A stretch of 64,000 bases of DNA from Zelonia costaricensis (taxonomy: Eukaryota; Euglenozoa; Kinetoplastea; Trypanosomatida; Trypanosomatidae): contig JASAOO010003547.1 of assembly GCA_030849075.1 (NCBI GenBank), positions 1-64,000 of the forward strand, in the 5' to 3' direction. The notes below the pieces were generated by a model that did not search any database, was not told the DNA's origin, and saw only the letters and a program-made list of their open reading frames with translations. Positions within the stretch are counted from its first letter, which is position 1. Every line of letters starts with the position of its first letter. The position numbers were made by a program, and so were the translations under genes. Below are positions 1 to 10,597 of the stretch, piece after piece.

Positions 1-147
1 GGGGGGGCCAAGCACCGCAAACTTCCGCTGCCATGCCGTGCTTGCGCACGCACAGCCAGCTGTGTTGGTTTGTGGTGGCGCGAGGTGCGGGGATGGAGGA
101 GGGGGTGGGGTGGAACGAGCAACGCAGGCCATCAAAGAGATGCGCTC
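1..147. other. 3' flank of the CNB/C2 gene
   Basis: This lies downstream of the stop codon of the minus-strand gene that ends at 148 and is presumably the start of its 3' UTR. It is G-rich on the plus strand. I see no separate gene in it. Confidence 0.5.
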
Positions 148-3100
148 TTACACGCGGTTGCCAAAGACGCAGAAGGAGACGACGGGTGGCACACCGCCCT
201 GCATGTCGACACTCGCACGTGGCGACACTAAGTGTCCGTTGGTCGCGGACGCGGACGAGGTGCGCTGGGGGTCGCGCAGCGTCACCGTTAGCACCTCCAC
301 CTCCCCCGCCTCCACGGCAGCGAGCGACGACATGGCCAACTGCGCCGTCCCAAGCGGCACCTTCAGCACAGCAGCGCTCCCGTTGGTCGAGCGCCGCGGA
401 TGCGCCTCGCGCTGCACTGGCGACAGTGCCTCGCCACCCGCCGCGTTGCCGTCCTCCTCCTCGCCCTTGCCCTCCACCACGTCCATCGCCGTCAGCTCCA
501 CCACCACCACCTCCCCGTTCGGCGCGGAGGCGCAGGCCACGGCAGTCGAAACCTCGGTCGGGCCCCACTCCGTGTGGCTTGTCGCCCCCAGCCGCCGCTC
601 GGCGGAGAGGATGGTGCGAGTGCCGTGGCGCACCACAAGATGAATGTACTTCTCCGCGGCGTGCGGCAGGACGTGGCACACATTGCTGAGGCTCAGCACC
701 ACCGTAGCCCCACGCGCGACGTCGAGGCCGGAAGACAGCGACGTTCGGGTGAGAGCAGCGCCGTCGAGCCCGTCCGGGTTGTAGTATGGCACGAGTCCCG
801 TCGCGGTCACTGGCGGCTCCGGCCGCGCCGGCGTAACCGTGCCACCCACCGTCGAGACTAGCGCCTCAAGCTGCTGCTCGCTCAGCGTCTCGACCTGCCC
901 ATCCAGCCGCCCCACCATCGTGCAGATCTGCACGCTGCCCACCGTCCGCTCCGCCGCGGTGCGCCCACGTACCACGGCGAGCGGCTCGCCGTCTGCGACG
1001 AGCGGCGACGCGGCCGCGTCGGCGGCGGCCCTGCGCTTCGGGAAGAGCGGATATGTGTGCACTGCGCTGGTCAAGAGCTGCCGCAGCGGCACGGCCACCT
1101 GGCCGATCTGGCTCACGTCGTCCACGAGGCCGTCGAAGACGGAGAAGCGGCACACGTGGCGCTGGTGCGGCGGCTCCGTTGACTCTGCGGCGTCGCCTGC
1201 CTCTGGCGGCGGCGGAATGCGCAGCAACACGGTGGCCTTGGTGAACGGCCACCGCGGCGCTGTTGTCCCCTCCTGCAGCGAGGTGCGCAGGTACTGGTGC
1301 GCGTCAATCGCGAAGGTGCCGATGGCGTCGGTCTGCAGCTCCTCCGAGGCACCACCGGGCAGGTCTGTGCAGCCGCTCACGTGCAGCAGCAGCAGCTGCT
1401 GGTGCGCCGAGGCACCCCCCACGAGGGTCTGCGAAGGCGACGGTGGCGGTGGCGGCAGACGGGCCCTGCTGTCGGCAGGAGACCCGGCAGAGCCGCGAAG
1501 CGTCGCCGCCGCCTCCGCCGCGAGCGACGGCAGCTCGAGGACCGGGAGGCAGAGGCTGCGCAGTCGCACGACGCCGCGGCCCGGGGGGTCGAGCGGGACC
1601 TCGTGGCGGTGCTCCGGCCCCAGCCCCCGGTCGCTGAGGATGACGGTGGCGCGGCCAATCACCTCCGCCTCGTCGCTGTCGCACACCTCCAGCGTATACG
1701 CCACGGTGCTGCCGCTGAGGCGAGGGCAGTGCAGCAGGCAGCTCGCCTCCGCCATCTTCCACGTCGCCTGAAAGGCGCTGCACGCCAGTGGGGTGCGCAA
1801 GCGCGCGACGCCTGTCCCGTCGCGGACCACGATAAACGGGTCTGGGTTGATAGCGAAGCCCTCGTGCGACAGCTGCAGCTCCTCGACGGCGAGGTGCTCG
1901 ACCCAGTCGCGGTCGCGGCTCTCGACCTTGTCCCCCACGCTGCCGCCGAGCACGGAGATGACGAGCTGGCCCATGACGACGTTGCCGCTCTGCGCCTGCA
2001 GGAGGGGCAGCCGGTGCAGGCCGATGCCGCCAAAGATGAGCTCGTCCACGGTCGCCTCGGTGGAGCCCACCACGGCGCCCTTGTGCTGCAGGTCGAAGGT
2101 GACGATGCCACCCTCACCGCAGATCTTTATAAAGCCCTTCGCGCCCGACCAGGCCGGACTGCGCGTCTTTGGGTGCAGCCGCCCCGTGTCGAGGAGCGTG
2201 TGCATGGTGCCGCCGTTGTAGAGCGAGACCTCGACGGAGCCCTCAATGCGGTGCTTTAGGCCCTCCACGGCCATTACCTGCAGAAACAGCTTGGTGCTGT
2301 CCAGCCCGCTCGGTGCGTCGACGAAGATCTTCTCCTCGCGCGTCTCGAGGTACTGCCGCAGCGCCTTGTACTTGGCCGCCGTCACGGCGAGCATGGTGGC
2401 CGTCATGCGCGGCCTCCTGTTGACACGGCCACTCCCGTCGGTGTTCAAGTTCACCGTGATAGGCGAGCCCATCTCGGACAGCTCCGTCAGCGACATGGCG
2501 CGCTGCTCCACCCCGCTGTTCTCGTGGATACTCGCCGTGTGCAGGGTCGTCTGGTACACAACGCGGCTCTCGTCATCGGCGTCGCAGACGGAGAAGACGA
2601 GGTCGATGCCGCGGCGCACAAAGCTGATGAAGGAGGACCGATCAATGGGCCACCGCGGCGCCGTGCAGTTCTCCATAACCGAGGTGCGCACGAGGACCCG
2701 CTGCCCGAGAGTCACTTTCACAATCGGCCGCGCGCAACGGCCCATCACGTCGGCCGCCAGATAGTCGCAACGCGCGACGTGGAGGAGCAGCAGCACCATC
2801 GACCCTGCCGACACGCCGCCGTCATTCTCCACCTCGTCCGGTGCCCACATCTCGTCCTGCTGCAGGGGCATTACCTTGACGAAGTTGTCGAAGTAGTTCT
2901 GGTCCTCGATCTTGACGTAGCGGTCCAGCACCGAGGTGGATCGATCGACGCTGAGCTTGCTGTTGAACTGGTTGAAGTCCACACTCGTCGGCCGCGCCCG
3001 CACCGGCGGAGCGACGCGCGGCTCACTCGAGCTCGTCGGTCGCATGACGACGCTGGCGATGGGGGAGAGGACGTCGTCGCGGCTGCCGCCGTGCTGTGGC

Positions 3101-6036
3101 GATGGCGGCACACCGGACGGCGGTCGCACGAGGTGGCTGCGGCTCAGCGACATGCGCGGCGCGATCGAGTTGCCGAAGACGCAGCTGACGTCGACCATGC
3201 CGCCGACGCTGGTGGAGCGGCGGTTGCGACCGTGCGACGGCGTTGGCGCCGACCACCCCGTCGTCGCCCCACCGCTCGCCTCCAGGGCCAGCGCGTCGCC
3301 GAGCAGCCGCAGTGTGCCGGACTCCGTCACCTCGGTCGAGGGCCGCGTCGGGTAGGTGGCCAGCGAGCGCGGCGTGATGATCAGGTCGTCGTCCAGCGGC
3401 GGCGGCGAGACGTCCTCGAGCCGCATCACGCCGGTGACGGCGACGGGTGCCTCGAAGTGCTCGAGCAGCGGGTGGATCGCGCTGATGTCGTTCAGGCTAT
3501 CGTTCAGCTCCCCAACCACCTGCGCGTCGTCCTCCTCCGTGACGAGCCGGACATTGCTCTCGTTCACCTGGCGCAAAAAGCGCGGTTGCCTCTCGGTGAT
3601 GATGAGGAAAAGCTGCTCGACAATGATGGACTGCAGCTCGCCCGAGTCGCCGCTGATGTCGCTGTCAGCCGGGTTCAGCGGCGCGTCCCGCTGGACGGCG
3701 ATCAGCTTCAGCACCTTCTCCTTCATCGCCTTCTCCACCGCCTTGTCCACGTCTCGCAGGTCGCGCGTCGGCGCGGTCGAGACACCCTTTGCATCCTCGG
3801 CCCGCAGCCCGTCCTGCAGCCGCGTCACGGCGTACGACGTCCACTGCTCATCGGTCCACTGCACCCCCGCCGCAATGGCAGCCGCCCCGTCCACGAAGCT
3901 CACGCTGCTGCGCGGCCGCATGACGTCCGTCTGCGAGGCGCCCGACGAGGCCCCATCCCCGTCGAGCCCGGCCGGCGCACCGGAGATGCGCCGGCCGCCC
4001 CCGCTGTTGCTGCGTGCGCGGGGCGTGCCAGGCAGCCCGTCCGCCGACAGCACGCGGCTGCGCTGTGCGCTGGCAGAGAAGCGACGGCTGTTGGTGGACA
4101 GCCCCGGGCTACTGACCCCGTCGCAGATCTCGACGATGCTCCCCTCACCGCGCTGGGCGCGGAACAGGCTAATGCCCTGTCGACACACCTCCACCGCCTG
4201 GGCGTCGGCGCGGTCCTTCTCGAGCACGCGCAGCACCGCCTCGCGATCGAAGAGCCAGACACACACGGTGGACTCGCACACTACATCGAAGGGCCACTGG
4301 TGCGGGCGGAGACAGAGCTCGCCGAAGAAGTCTCCGGCACTGCGCACCTCGCACCGCACCTCTGGCGAGGGGACCGGCGGCGGCGGGGACGGCAAGGCCG
4401 CGGCGCCTTTGCCGGTCGACGAAGCCCGCCTCCCATTGGACGGCGACGCCGCGCTCGCGGGCGGCTCCACCGGTGCCACCGGCGAGGCACCCGTGACAAC
4501 GCCCTTCAGCGTGACGGAGCCGCGACCGATGATGCAGAAGAACGCGCACGGGGTGCCGGCCGTGACGAGTTGGTGGCCCTGCGGCAGCGTCAGCACCGTC
4601 GCGCACCGTGCCATCGCCTCCCGCATGGCGTCCGTCGTGTGGCCGAGGCACGGCACCCCGCTTAGGATCGACACGAGCCCAAAGACGTCGCGGGTGCGGC
4701 CCTCCTCCATCCACCGCTTCTGCCGCTCCATCGCGGCCGCGACGATGCGGCGCCCGCCCTCGGGGTACTTGAGGAAGCGGTGCAGCAGGTGGCGCACATG
4801 CAGCGCGTACACCTCGCACACGGTCGCAGCGACGACGCTGCAGTTGCGCTTGTCGTTGAACAGGACGCTCTCCTCGCCGACGGAGGTGCCGGGCTCGAGC
4901 ACGGCGAGCGCCTCGCCCTTGACGATAGCCGTCATGGCGCCGCGACGGACAATGTAGATGTAGGGGCAGTACTCACCCTCGTCAAAGAGCACCTCGCCGA
5001 CGGAGAGCACCCGCACCTCCATCGAGCGGCACAGCTTGACGCGGTCGCTGGCCGTCAGCAGCGACCACATCCACGACCGCAGCAGCACCACCGAGGTGGG
5101 AAAGTAGTCGGCCATCAAGATGTCGCGACGGTGCGGCACCACGACGTCGCGCAGCACGCGGCCCATGACGTCTGCTGTCGGTAGTGACGCCTGCGACATG
5201 CCGTATGCCACCTCCCAGAACCAGCGCGAGGGGATGATGGCGACGTCGGCCTCCTCGCGGTCGCGCGTGGCAAAAAAGGACGTGGCGCGGTCCTCGCACA
5301 GGACCGGCATCAGGCACAGCACGTCCATGGCCTTGTGCAGGCGGTGCGTCTGCGTGCGTATGGGGCGCGTCGCGGCAACTCCGGCCTTCGTCTTGCCGCC
5401 GCCAGGCTCGGGGCGCCGCTCCTCGAGCTGACCGTGCAGGAGCACGACGATGCCGCACGAGACGTGCGACTCGTTCGCGTACACGATGATCTCGCGCGGG
5501 GTGAGTGAGTGAAACTGCGCCCCGTCTGCGAGGCTCTCGAGCAGGCGCTGCGGGAAGTCGACGAGGCGGGACTTGGTGGCCAGGATGGCGGCCACGACCG
5601 ACTCCGGCGTGTAGCGCCGCGGCGGCTGCCTGCCCTTCCACCGCGAGCGCCGCCGCGCCCGCAGAACGACGCGCATGACGACGGGGCCGAAGAGGCGCCG
5701 CAAGACCCGCAGCGCCTCCTGGATCTCGCGGGAGCTGAAGTCGGTCGGGGTGCGGGGGGTCGAGGAGGAGCGCAGCGCAACCGCCGCAGCGGCCTCGAAC
5801 ACGCTGCTGTTGCGCAGACGCGGGTTCGAGCTGGTCGCGCCAATGGAGGAGTCGCGCCGGGTAGGCATGAGGTCGACGGGCACCGCCGACCCGCGTCGCG
5901 AGCCTGCGGAGTTTGAGCCCTGAGTGGGGCGGCGTGTCGAGAGCGGCGGAACCGCTGTCGAGCTCCCCGCCCGTGGCGGCGGTGCCGCCGCGCTGCCTTG
6001 CCGGGACGATGCAGCGGCCTGGGACGAGGTTGGCAT
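148..6036 (-). CDS. Large cyclic-nucleotide-binding-fold / C2-domain protein
   Basis: The 1962-residue protein starts at the ATG at 6036, 15 nt after a good trans-splice AG (6052-6053). Residues 1-100 are Ser/Ala-rich and look disordered. Three cyclic-nucleotide-binding (CNB) folds follow. The first (about 155-285) is degenerate. The second (about 320-435) has VGEESVLFNDKRNCSV, keeping the phosphate-cassette Glu388 and Arg397. The third (about 460-610) has FFGELCL but WPFD where the Arg should be, so it probably does not bind a cyclic nucleotide; a proline-rich insert (about 510-560) interrupts it. After a long low-complexity linker, about 1085-1900 holds roughly five C2-like beta-sandwich units, for example LLLLHVARCDYLAADVMG and LLLLHVSGCTDLPGG, each with a recurring APRWP-type segment in two of them. 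C2 units suggest membrane or phospholipid attachment. No kinase or cyclase domain is visible. It may be a cAMP/nucleoside-responsive scaffold, possibly flagellar, but that is inference. Confidence 0.88.
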   Translation of the reverse strand: MPTSSQAAASSRQGSAAAPPPRAGSSTAVPPLSTRRPTQGSNSAGSRRGSAVPVDLMPTRRDSSIGATSSNPRLRNSSVFEAAAAVALRSSSTPRTPTDFSSREIQEALRVLRRLFGPVVMRVVLRARRRSRWKGRQPPRRYTPESVVAAILATKSRLVDFPQRLLESLADGAQFHSLTPREIIVYANESHVSCGIVVLLHGQLEERRPEPGGGKTKAGVAATRPIRTQTHRLHKAMDVLCLMPVLCEDRATSFFATRDREEADVAIIPSRWFWEVAYGMSQASLPTADVMGRVLRDVVVPHRRDILMADYFPTSVVLLRSWMWSLLTASDRVKLCRSMEVRVLSVGEVLFDEGEYCPYIYIVRRGAMTAIVKGEALAVLEPGTSVGEESVLFNDKRNCSVVAATVCEVYALHVRHLLHRFLKYPEGGRRIVAAAMERQKRWMEEGRTRDVFGLVSILSGVPCLGHTTDAMREAMARCATVLTLPQGHQLVTAGTPCAFFCIIGRGSVTLKGVVTGASPVAPVEPPASAASPSNGRRASSTGKGAAALPSPPPPVPSPEVRCEVRSAGDFFGELCLRPHQWPFDVVCESTVCVWLFDREAVLRVLEKDRADAQAVEVCRQGISLFRAQRGEGSIVEICDGVSSPGLSTNSRRFSASAQRSRVLSADGLPGTPRARSNSGGGRRISGAPAGLDGDGASSGASQTDVMRPRSSVSFVDGAAAIAAGVQWTDEQWTSYAVTRLQDGLRAEDAKGVSTAPTRDLRDVDKAVEKAMKEKVLKLIAVQRDAPLNPADSDISGDSGELQSIIVEQLFLIITERQPRFLRQVNESNVRLVTEEDDAQVVGELNDSLNDISAIHPLLEHFEAPVAVTGVMRLEDVSPPPLDDDLIITPRSLATYPTRPSTEVTESGTLRLLGDALALEASGGATTGWSAPTPSHGRNRRSTSVGGMVDVSCVFGNSIAPRMSLSRSHLVRPPSGVPPSPQHGGSRDDVLSPIASVVMRPTSSSEPRVAPPVRARPTSVDFNQFNSKLSVDRSTSVLDRYVKIEDQNYFDNFVKVMPLQQDEMWAPDEVENDGGVSAGSMVLLLLHVARCDYLAADVMGRCARPIVKVTLGQRVLVRTSVMENCTAPRWPIDRSSFISFVRRGIDLVFSVCDADDESRVVYQTTLHTASIHENSGVEQRAMSLTELSEMGSPITVNLNTDGSGRVNRRPRMTATMLAVTAAKYKALRQYLETREEKIFVDAPSGLDSTKLFLQVMAVEGLKHRIEGSVEVSLYNGGTMHTLLDTGRLHPKTRSPAWSGAKGFIKICGEGGIVTFDLQHKGAVVGSTEATVDELIFGGIGLHRLPLLQAQSGNVVMGQLVISVLGGSVGDKVESRDRDWVEHLAVEELQLSHEGFAINPDPFIVVRDGTGVARLRTPLACSAFQATWKMAEASCLLHCPRLSGSTVAYTLEVCDSDEAEVIGRATVILSDRGLGPEHRHEVPLDPPGRGVVRLRSLCLPVLELPSLAAEAAATLRGSAGSPADSRARLPPPPPSPSQTLVGGASAHQQLLLLHVSGCTDLPGGASEELQTDAIGTFAIDAHQYLRTSLQEGTTAPRWPFTKATVLLRIPPPPEAGDAAESTEPPHQRHVCRFSVFDGLVDDVSQIGQVAVPLRQLLTSAVHTYPLFPKRRAAADAAASPLVADGEPLAVVRGRTAAERTVGSVQICTMVGRLDGQVETLSEQQLEALVSTVGGTVTPARPEPPVTATGLVPYYNPDGLDGAALTRTSLSSGLDVARGATVVLSLSNVCHVLPHAAEKYIHLVVRHGTRTILSAERRLGATSHTEWGPTEVSTAVACASAPNGEVVVVELTAMDVVEGKGEEEDGNAAGGEALSPVQREAHPRRSTNGSAAVLKVPLGTAQLAMSSLAAVEAGEVEVLTVTLRDPQRTSSASATNGHLVSPRASVDMQGGVPPVVSFCVFGNRV

Positions 6037-6051
6037 GGGCAGGCGGCGGTG

Positions 6052-6053
6052 CT
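6052..6053 (-). promoter_or_regulatory. Predicted spliced-leader acceptor AG for the CNB/C2 gene
   Basis: On the minus strand a pyrimidine-rich stretch ends in CCCTCTCTAG, and the ATG follows 15 nt later at 6036. It is the first AG after the tract, which supports the chosen start codon. Confidence 0.55.
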
Positions 6054-6503
6054 AGAGAGGGCCACGCACAAAGTGACCAAGTGAAAGATTGGCAGGGCGC
6101 GGAGAGTCCTGGCTGGGCCGGAGAGCGAGCCAGAGCAGATTCACAACCAAGACGGGTATGCGCAGGGCGAAGCGGAACGCTGGGCACAGAACGAAAACGG
6201 AACGGAGCCGTGAACGGCAGCAGGTCGACGACACACACAAGCACACAGACACGCACACCTGCGTCAGAGCGGCTGGCGCATAGAGGGCTGAAGACAGTGG
6301 AGGGGAAGGTAGCCGCGCGCGCACCACGGGTACACGCTCGCGGGTAGCCCACTGTCTCCTCCACGCGCAGGCACGCTGCACAGCCGTCGAGGGAGAGACT
6401 CACACAGAAATGGAACTTGAGAGAACGAAGGACAGGTACAGGCGTCGCCCTCTTCTTTTTCTTCACACGGGGACGGAGGCGGAAGCCGATGGGAGGGGAG
6501 GGA

Positions 6504-6658
6504 GGGGGGGGACAATACAAAGGAAGAACAGCGCACGGGGACGGCGAAGAAAGGGACGGGGCGGGGAAGGANGGGGGGGGGGGGGGGGACAATGCAAGAA
6601 AGTGCAAAGGAAGAACAGCGCACGGGGACGGCGAAGAAAGGGACGGGGCGGGGAAGGA
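6504..6658. repeat. Direct repeat of about 54 bp around a poly-G run with an unresolved base
   Basis: The 54 bases at 6518-6571 recur identically at 6605-6658, an offset of 87. Both copies are preceded by a G-run followed by GACAAT. Between them lie an N at 6572 and a long G homopolymer. This may be a true duplication or an assembly artefact where a poly-G stretch stopped sequencing. Confidence 0.85.
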
Positions 6659-8668
6659 GAAGAGGCAGAAAAAAGATGATGGAAGTGGGGCAGAGCAGAT
6701 TGGAGTGCCACGTACAGCGGCGTCCAAGGCGGTAAGCAGCGGTTAACAGCGTCGAGGTGGAGAGGAGGAAGAAGAAGAGGAGGAAGAGGAGGACAAGGGG
6801 GAGGGGGTAAGTTGTTTGCACGCACACACACACACACACGCGCAGACGACACCCTCGGACACAAGCAGTGGACAGGCAACAAGAAAAAAACAAAACCAGC
6901 CAATGCCCTCCCCCTTCTCTCAGCCAATTCCGTACTTGTTGTGTGTTTTTTGTTGTTGTTGTTGCTTTGCCGTGCAGTGCTCTCTGCGTCCGCCGGACAA
7001 GCAAAGAGGGTGCCCGAAAAGTGGCGATTCGGCGACGCACCAAAGGCGAGGGTGACAATGGCAGTGCCACTGCACGATGCAGGAGCACAAAACCCAAACA
7101 GCCGGTACGAGAAGGGAGGAGGGACAGGAGGAAGCTGGGAGGCGGATGTATTCGCGACGCCTCGCCTCAAAGTCGCTGCTCGCAAAAAAAAAAAAATACG
7201 GTGTCGAAAGATGGCCGCCAATCTGTGAGGCCTTTCTAAAAGGCCCGAGGCACGCCGATGCGTCTAGCAAGGCACCGCAAAACCGAGGACGAGCGCCGCC
7301 GTTTTTTTTGTCCACGCGTCGTCTGCGCGAGTGCAAGTGGGTTTTCGCGTGGCAGCCCGCGCGTGTTTACGTGCGTCCCGGCTCGCCGAACGCGGCCCTC
7401 GTCGCCGTGGCGCCTCACTTGATCGGCACGGCGGGGCCGGGGGGGAACGGGAAAGGGGGGAGCAGCTCACGCGCGCCGCGGCTCAGCAGAAGACGAAGAA
7501 AACGGCGCGGCCGCTAGCACGGCAGCGCTTAGCGTTTCCACTACCGTGCGTGTGTATAGAAGCGGGAGATAAAGGGGACCTGGGAAGAAGGATGAGGGAG
7601 GGGAGGGGGTGGGGGTCAAGACGCACCGGTGGCGTGTGAATCTCCCGCTGTAGTGAGCAACGGCGTGCGCCGTCAGGTGGTAAGACGCGAAGCAAAACGC
7701 AGCAGAGTAAGAGGGGGTGAAGCAGGCATCCAAGTGCGTCAGCTGGTATCACAGGGGGGGGGGCCACAGCACGCCCGGGGAGGTGGAACGGGGGAGGAGG
7801 GGAGGGAGGGTGATGCTCACGCAAGGCGCCCTTTCCCCCCTCGCGTGCCCGTCGCAGGTGGACTGGTGCGCAGCTCTATGCGACAGCAGGTAGCGAAGTC
7901 AGCACTGTCAACAAAGTGGTAAATGCCGTCTTTCTGCCGACGTCGCATCAACACATTTTCTTCTTCACCGCAATTGGCGTTTAGCTTGGCTGAGCGCAGC
8001 CTTGCAGCATCGCAGCTCCATCCCCTACCCGACTCCCATCCTCTCCGCTCCCGTTCGCTTGCCGAGCCGCCATCTGCTCTTCCTTCAAGCAGCTCCGCTC
8101 CACTCTGGAGCCTCTCTAGCGCTTGTGAAGAAAACGGAAACGGCAGAAGCGGAAAAGCCGGCAGAGGTGGGGCGTACTCGGTATTCTAGGAGGATGCTTA
8201 CGCGCAAGGAGCACGGCGTCTACAGATCTATTGGAGCAACTCACATGTCCACACGCGCGCACACTGCAAACACACAATCGCCGTCGCAAGAGAAGAAGTG
8301 GCGACTGCACATCGCGGCAACAGCCAGAAAAGAAAACCGTGCTCACACGAGATCTCGTTTTAGCTCGAGCTCCCAACAGACGGGGAGGCATCTATTACGT
8401 GAAGGCGCACACGCACACGCGTGCCTCACACGCCGGTGTCCTCAGGCGAGGCAATGCGGTGTAGTGACGCGTACAACTGCCCCCTCTATGCAAAACCAAA
8501 CTCACCGCACCCACTGCGAAGCTCCATCGCGGAAGAGGCGCCTGACAGGTGGAAGAAAGCGAGGAGGGAGGCCGTCGTGCGCCGCTTGCTCTATCTCTCT
8601 CTCTTTTACCCGCCGTGGCGTGATCGGCCTCCGTCTTTTGTCACGCTGCACCCCTGCGCAGAGGGGCA

Positions 8669-9562
8669 TCAGCTGTCATCTCCGCGAAGGGCCGCCAGGC
8701 GCGCCGCGCGCTGACGCGCCTTTTCCTCCTTGACCTCGCTGCTGTCCTTCGCGACTCGCTCTGCGAGAGCGTCGTAGTTGCTTGACACAGCCGCTAGCAG
8801 CCACTCGATTCCCTCCACCAGCGCCGGGTCGTCCTCGATGGAGCACGTGGCAACGACGCGGTGCGCCGGGGCGGGCTCGCTCAGCGCCTCCTCGAGGAAG
8901 CCCTGCGGCACCACCTCGGCACCGCGGCTCCCGAGCAGGTCCTTCTTGTTGGCGAGCACGAGCAGCGGCTTGCCGCGGACGTAAGGGTGCTGCAGCGTTT
9001 CGTGCAGGACTGTCAGCGACTCGGCCACGCGCTGATCGCTGGCGGCCGAGTCGATGACGTACACGACACCGTAGCAGTCGTGGTAGTAGTGGACCCAGAT
9101 ACCCCGGAAGTTGGCGGCACCGCCGAGGTCGAAGATGCATAGGTTGTACTCGTCCAGCGGGAACTTCACCGGGACAAAGCCCACAGTTGGCGTGTACTGC
9201 TTCTCCGCCTCGCCGCTCTCCAGCACCGACAGGGCACAGGTCTTGCCAGCCTGATCGAGGCCAAAGGTGGCCAGCGTGACGTTGCGCTTCTCCTTCTTGG
9301 CCGCGCCACCTGCGGCGGGAGGGGGCGCACCGCTGCTACTCGCTTGTGTGGCCGTGTCGGTGTCGCTGTTGTTGAAGTGCACCTGCGTCGGGTCATACGA
9401 CGCCTTGTGCTTCTCGGACTCCTCGACATCCTGCAGGAGGGTGCGCAGATACGCGAAGGGGTTCTCTGGGCGAGTCATGAGCACCTTCGTCGCCATGAGC
9501 TCGAAGAGGTGGTGTATGTTGTGCGCCTTCGCATAGGCGATGCGGGCGGCATCTTCCGCCAT
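8669..9562 (-). CDS. ARL13: ARL13-type small GTPase with N-terminal docking/dimerization domain
   Basis: I call 297 residues from the ATG at 9562. The frame is open further upstream, but that extension (to 9721) translates the pyrimidine tract and contains the predicted trans-splice AG (9589-9590). Residues 14-48 (HNIHHLFELMATKVL through PENPFAYLRTLL) resemble an RIIa-type docking/dimerization helix pair. The GTPase domain follows: P-loop GLDQAGKT (101-108), switch I PTVGF (125-129), DLGGAA at 145-150 and NKKD (205-208). The usual catalytic Gln after DxGG is Ala, as expected for ARL13, which lacks that Gln. The C-terminus is charged and helical. ARL13 works in the cilium/flagellum as an exchange factor for ARL3, controlling delivery of lipidated proteins. 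In trypanosomes the docking domain is known to target ARL13 to the axoneme. No N-terminal myristoylation or palmitoylation motif is visible, consistent with protein-based targeting. Confidence 0.88.
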   Translation of the reverse strand: MAEDAARIAYAKAHNIHHLFELMATKVLMTRPENPFAYLRTLLQDVEESEKHKASYDPTQVHFNNSDTDTATQASSSGAPPPAAGGAAKKEKRNVTLATFGLDQAGKTCALSVLESGEAEKQYTPTVGFVPVKFPLDEYNLCIFDLGGAANFRGIWVHYYHDCYGVVYVIDSAASDQRVAESLTVLHETLQHPYVRGKPLLVLANKKDLLGSRGAEVVPQGFLEEALSEPAPAHRVVATCSIEDDPALVEGIEWLLAAVSSNYDALAERVAKDSSEVKEEKARQRAARLAALRGDDS

Positions 9563-10597
9563 GGCACCGCCGGAGGAAAGAGGGATGTCTGGAGAGACGA
9601 CGGAGGGCGCACGAAACAAAAAAAATGAGAGAACAAAAGAGAACAGTCTGGCCACACGCGGTGCTTGTGTGCTCAATGCGAGGAGAAGGGAAGAGAAGGT
9701 GAGACGCGAGGGCGCCGCCAACAGCGCACCATCTATTGCGACTGCGATGACCGCAGAGGAGAGAAGGGTGCGCAGGAGGCGCGGTACGTGGAACCGGGCC
9801 AGGGAGGCAGGACGCGGATTTCACGGAAACGGCGAGATGCACGCAAGCAGTTAAAGAAACAGAGTAGGTGTTTGCGGAGCTCCATGACGGTCATTTTGCT
9901 CGCCACGTCACACGCGCGACTTGCGTGGTTTTCTTCCGTTTCTCTTCTTCTGTGTCCTCGAGTGGCAGCACCGCGCGACGTCGCGCAGCCGCTCGAGCGC
10001 ACCCCCAACGAAGTGTGGAACGGAGTAACCTTCAACACACAAGCGGACGTTCCCACGTGCAGCTTCAGACGCGATGGCTTCCCACGCAGTTTCTGACGTT
10101 ATTGTTGTTGAGGACACAATAGAATGTGTGTGTGTGTGTGCGAGTGTCTTGTGAGTGGGGCGTTCGTTCTTCTTTTTGCTAGCTTAACCTGTGAAAAGAA
10201 AAACCTGAAGGGGTGTGTGAGACTGCGTGCACGCGTAGCAGCACATCGAATGCAAAGCGACAAGGAGCAGCATCAGCAGCAGCAGCAGCAGCAGCACGCA
10301 TGGAAGCGGGATGCTCCACATGTGTCAGTAGCCGAGAAACAAGAAAAAAGAAGGACCGGGAAAACCCCGCGCGAGCTACAGGCAAAGAGACGGACCAGGG
10401 CGAGAGTAGCGGACGAGGCGCAGCGTGCGCACGTCCAACGAAGACGAGCGAGCAAGCACACAAGAGCCCACCACCGTGCACGCTCGTGTCTCTCCACGTC
10501 CCTTCTTTCCCTAATCCTCAGCCAACCGTTTCTCGAGTCTGCTGCTGCGCCGCGGAGCTCCTTCTCCCTCTTTGTACGCCTGTGTGCAGCCTTCGAT
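9563..10597. other. Intergenic region upstream of ARL13
   Basis: It holds the ARL13 trans-splicing signals and the 3' UTR of the helical-repeat protein gene. A short GT run (about 10123-10140) and a CAG-type run (about 10269-10294) are present. I see no gene. Confidence 0.6.
9589..9590 (-). promoter_or_regulatory. Predicted spliced-leader acceptor AG for ARL13
   Basis: The minus strand has a T/C tract (about 9592-9632, with a run of eight T) followed by CTCCAG, 27 nt before the ATG at 9562. Its position inside the longer open frame is the main reason for choosing the internal ATG. Confidence 0.6.

Larger units (their letters stand above)
6037..8668. other. Intergenic region between ARL13 and the CNB/C2 gene
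   Basis: This region carries the 3' UTR of the ARL13 gene and the trans-splicing signals of the next gene. It contains plus-strand purine-rich stretches, a (CA)n run near 6827-6840, an N in a poly-G run at 6572 flanked by a direct repeat, and an A run near 7184-7195. Open frames here are short or made of low-complexity peptide, and I see no gene. Confidence 0.6.

Noticed and set aside
2524..4957. Long plus-strand frames (over 500-700 codons) opposite the CNB/C2 gene
   Set aside because: They are antisense shadows of a GC-rich, strongly codon-biased gene. They have no domains, and all other genes are on the minus strand.
9563..9721. N-terminal extension of ARL13 (53 residues, hydrophobic)
   Set aside because: It translates the pyrimidine tract and spans the predicted trans-splice AG. 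The docking domain begins right after the internal ATG.
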